A DNA stretch of 6,997 nt, taken from the NCBI GenBank assembly GCA_937958735.1, contig CALGNG010000042.1, forward strand, positions 1-6,997, given 5' to 3'. Source of the DNA: an uncultured Aquimarina sp. GTDB lineage: Bacteria > Bacteroidota > Bacteroidia > Flavobacteriales > Flavobacteriaceae. The notes under the pieces are model-generated. The model saw only the letters and a program-made list of their open reading frames with translations, did not search any database and had not been told where the DNA came from. Made by a program: the position numbers and the translations under genes. This document shows positions 6,252 to 6,997 of this stretch, piece by piece; the stretch's first letter is position 1; each line of letters begins with the position of its first letter.

Positions 6252-6997
6252 ATGTATAAAAGTATTATTAGACCTATTTTGTTTAAATTCGATCCAGAAA
6301 AAGTACATTATTTTACTTTCGATTTAATAAAAACGATTCATAAAATCCCAGGAATTCCAAGTCTAATTAAATCTATATACGAGGTAAAAGACCCTAAACT
6401 AGAGCGAGAAGTTTTTGGACTTAAATTTAAAAGTCCAGTAGGTTTAGCAGCAGGATTCGATAAAAATGCGGTATTGTATAACGAACTGGCTAATTTTGGA
6501 TTTGGTTTTATAGAAATAGGTACCGTAACTCCAAAAGGACAAGAAGGGAACCCTAAAAAACGCTTGTTTAGACTAACACAAGATCAGGCCATTATTAACC
6601 GTATGGGCTTTAATAATAAAGGAGTTGCAGAAGCGGTGAAACAACTTAAAAATAATAAGCACCAGATTATTATTGGCGGAAATATTGGGAAAAATACAGA
6701 TTCTAAACCAGAAGAATATACAAGAGATTATTTAGAGTGTTTTAATGCATTGCATCCTTATGTAGATTATTTTGTACTAAATGTGAGCTGCCCTAATGTG
6801 TCCAGTCACGCTAAGTTAAACGATAAAGATTATTTAGAAGAACTAATTGCTACAGTACAAAAAGCCAATGCATCGTTTGCCGTACAAAAACCAATTTTGC
6901 TAAAAATAGCTCCAGATTTAAACGAGGGGCAATTGGACGAGATTGTAGAGCTGGTAGCTATTACAAAGTTAGATGGGGTCATAGCTAGTAACACTTC
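6252..6997 (+). CDS. pyrD: Dihydroorotate dehydrogenase (quinone), class 2, 5' part only
   Basis: PyrD oxidises dihydroorotate to orotate, the fourth step of de novo pyrimidine synthesis; class 2 enzymes are bound to the inner face of the membrane and pass electrons to quinone through FMN. The first 248 codons are present; the frame is open at the window end, and about 90 residues should follow. The N-terminal extension with two helices and [13 protein letters not shown] (13-25) is the class 2 quinone-tunnel segment. The core then shows GLAAGFDKN (64-72, FMN phosphate side), [20 protein letters not shown] (88-107), [10 protein letters not shown] (115-124), GGNIGKN (142-148), NVSCPN (177-182) and LKIAPDL (217-223). 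The catalytic base position in NVSCPN is Cys180, whereas E. coli and human class 2 enzymes have Ser there; this may be a lineage trait. It has its own -7 box and diverges from pepT. Confidence 0.95.
   Translation, partial: MYKSIIRPILFKFDPEKVHYFTFDLIKTIHKIPGIPSLIKSIYEVKDPKLEREVFGLKFKSPVGLAAGFDKNAVLYNELANFGFGFIEIGTVTPKGQEGNPKKRLFRLTQDQAIINRMGFNNKGVAEAVKQLKNNKHQIIIGGNIGKNTDSKPEEYTRDYLECFNALHPYVDYFVLNVSCPNVSSHAKLNDKDYLEELIATVQKANASFAVQKPILLKIAPDLNEGQLDEIVELVAITKLDGVIASNT

Overview
The window is AT-rich (coding regions included) and looks like a chromosome segment of a member of the Flavobacteriaceae (Bacteroidota). The support is: two perfect copies of the Bacteroidota -7 promoter box TAnnTTTG in front of genes, start sites without a Shine-Dalgarno run, a Bacteroidota-type TssD (Hcp-like) protein, a flavobacterial-style class 2 PyrD, and a lipoprotein and a DUF3575-like outer-membrane barrel of flavobacterial flavour. 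Both window ends cut through genes.

Layout: (1) 1-266, minus strand: 5' part of a type VI secretion tube protein gene (tssD), followed by about 826 bases without a gene. (2) 1093-2537, plus strand: a small lipoprotein of unknown function and an alpha/beta hydrolase, closed by a long symmetric hairpin that also serves the convergent gene. (3) 2792-3475, minus strand: a SAM-dependent methyltransferase-like protein, preceded by a gene-poor stretch. (4) 3743-4885, minus strand: a broken outer-membrane beta-barrel gene, split by a 632-bp insertion (4134-4765) that carries an intact VOC/glyoxalase-like gene and a structured, attC-like repeat. (5) 4910-6145, minus strand: pepT (tripeptidase), whose stop is 24 bases from the start of the broken barrel gene, so the two once formed a likely operon. 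(6) 6252-6997, plus strand: 5' part of pyrD, divergent from pepT with its own -7 box.

The main discovery is region 4. The inserted block has the organisation of an integron gene cassette: one promoterless gene in the same direction as the host gene, then a roughly 190-bp repeat with paired, unequally spaced arms at its ends, and GTTA at both junctions. Removing it at GTTA rejoins the host reading frame exactly. After correcting five single-base homopolymer changes, a 169-residue barrel protein is recovered, from signal peptide to a C-terminal GYRIF. The VOC gene now lies downstream of pepT in the same direction and may be read from the pepT promoter. Metabolic genes here (pepT, pyrD) are ordinary housekeeping functions; the tssD end and the cassette are the accessory parts.
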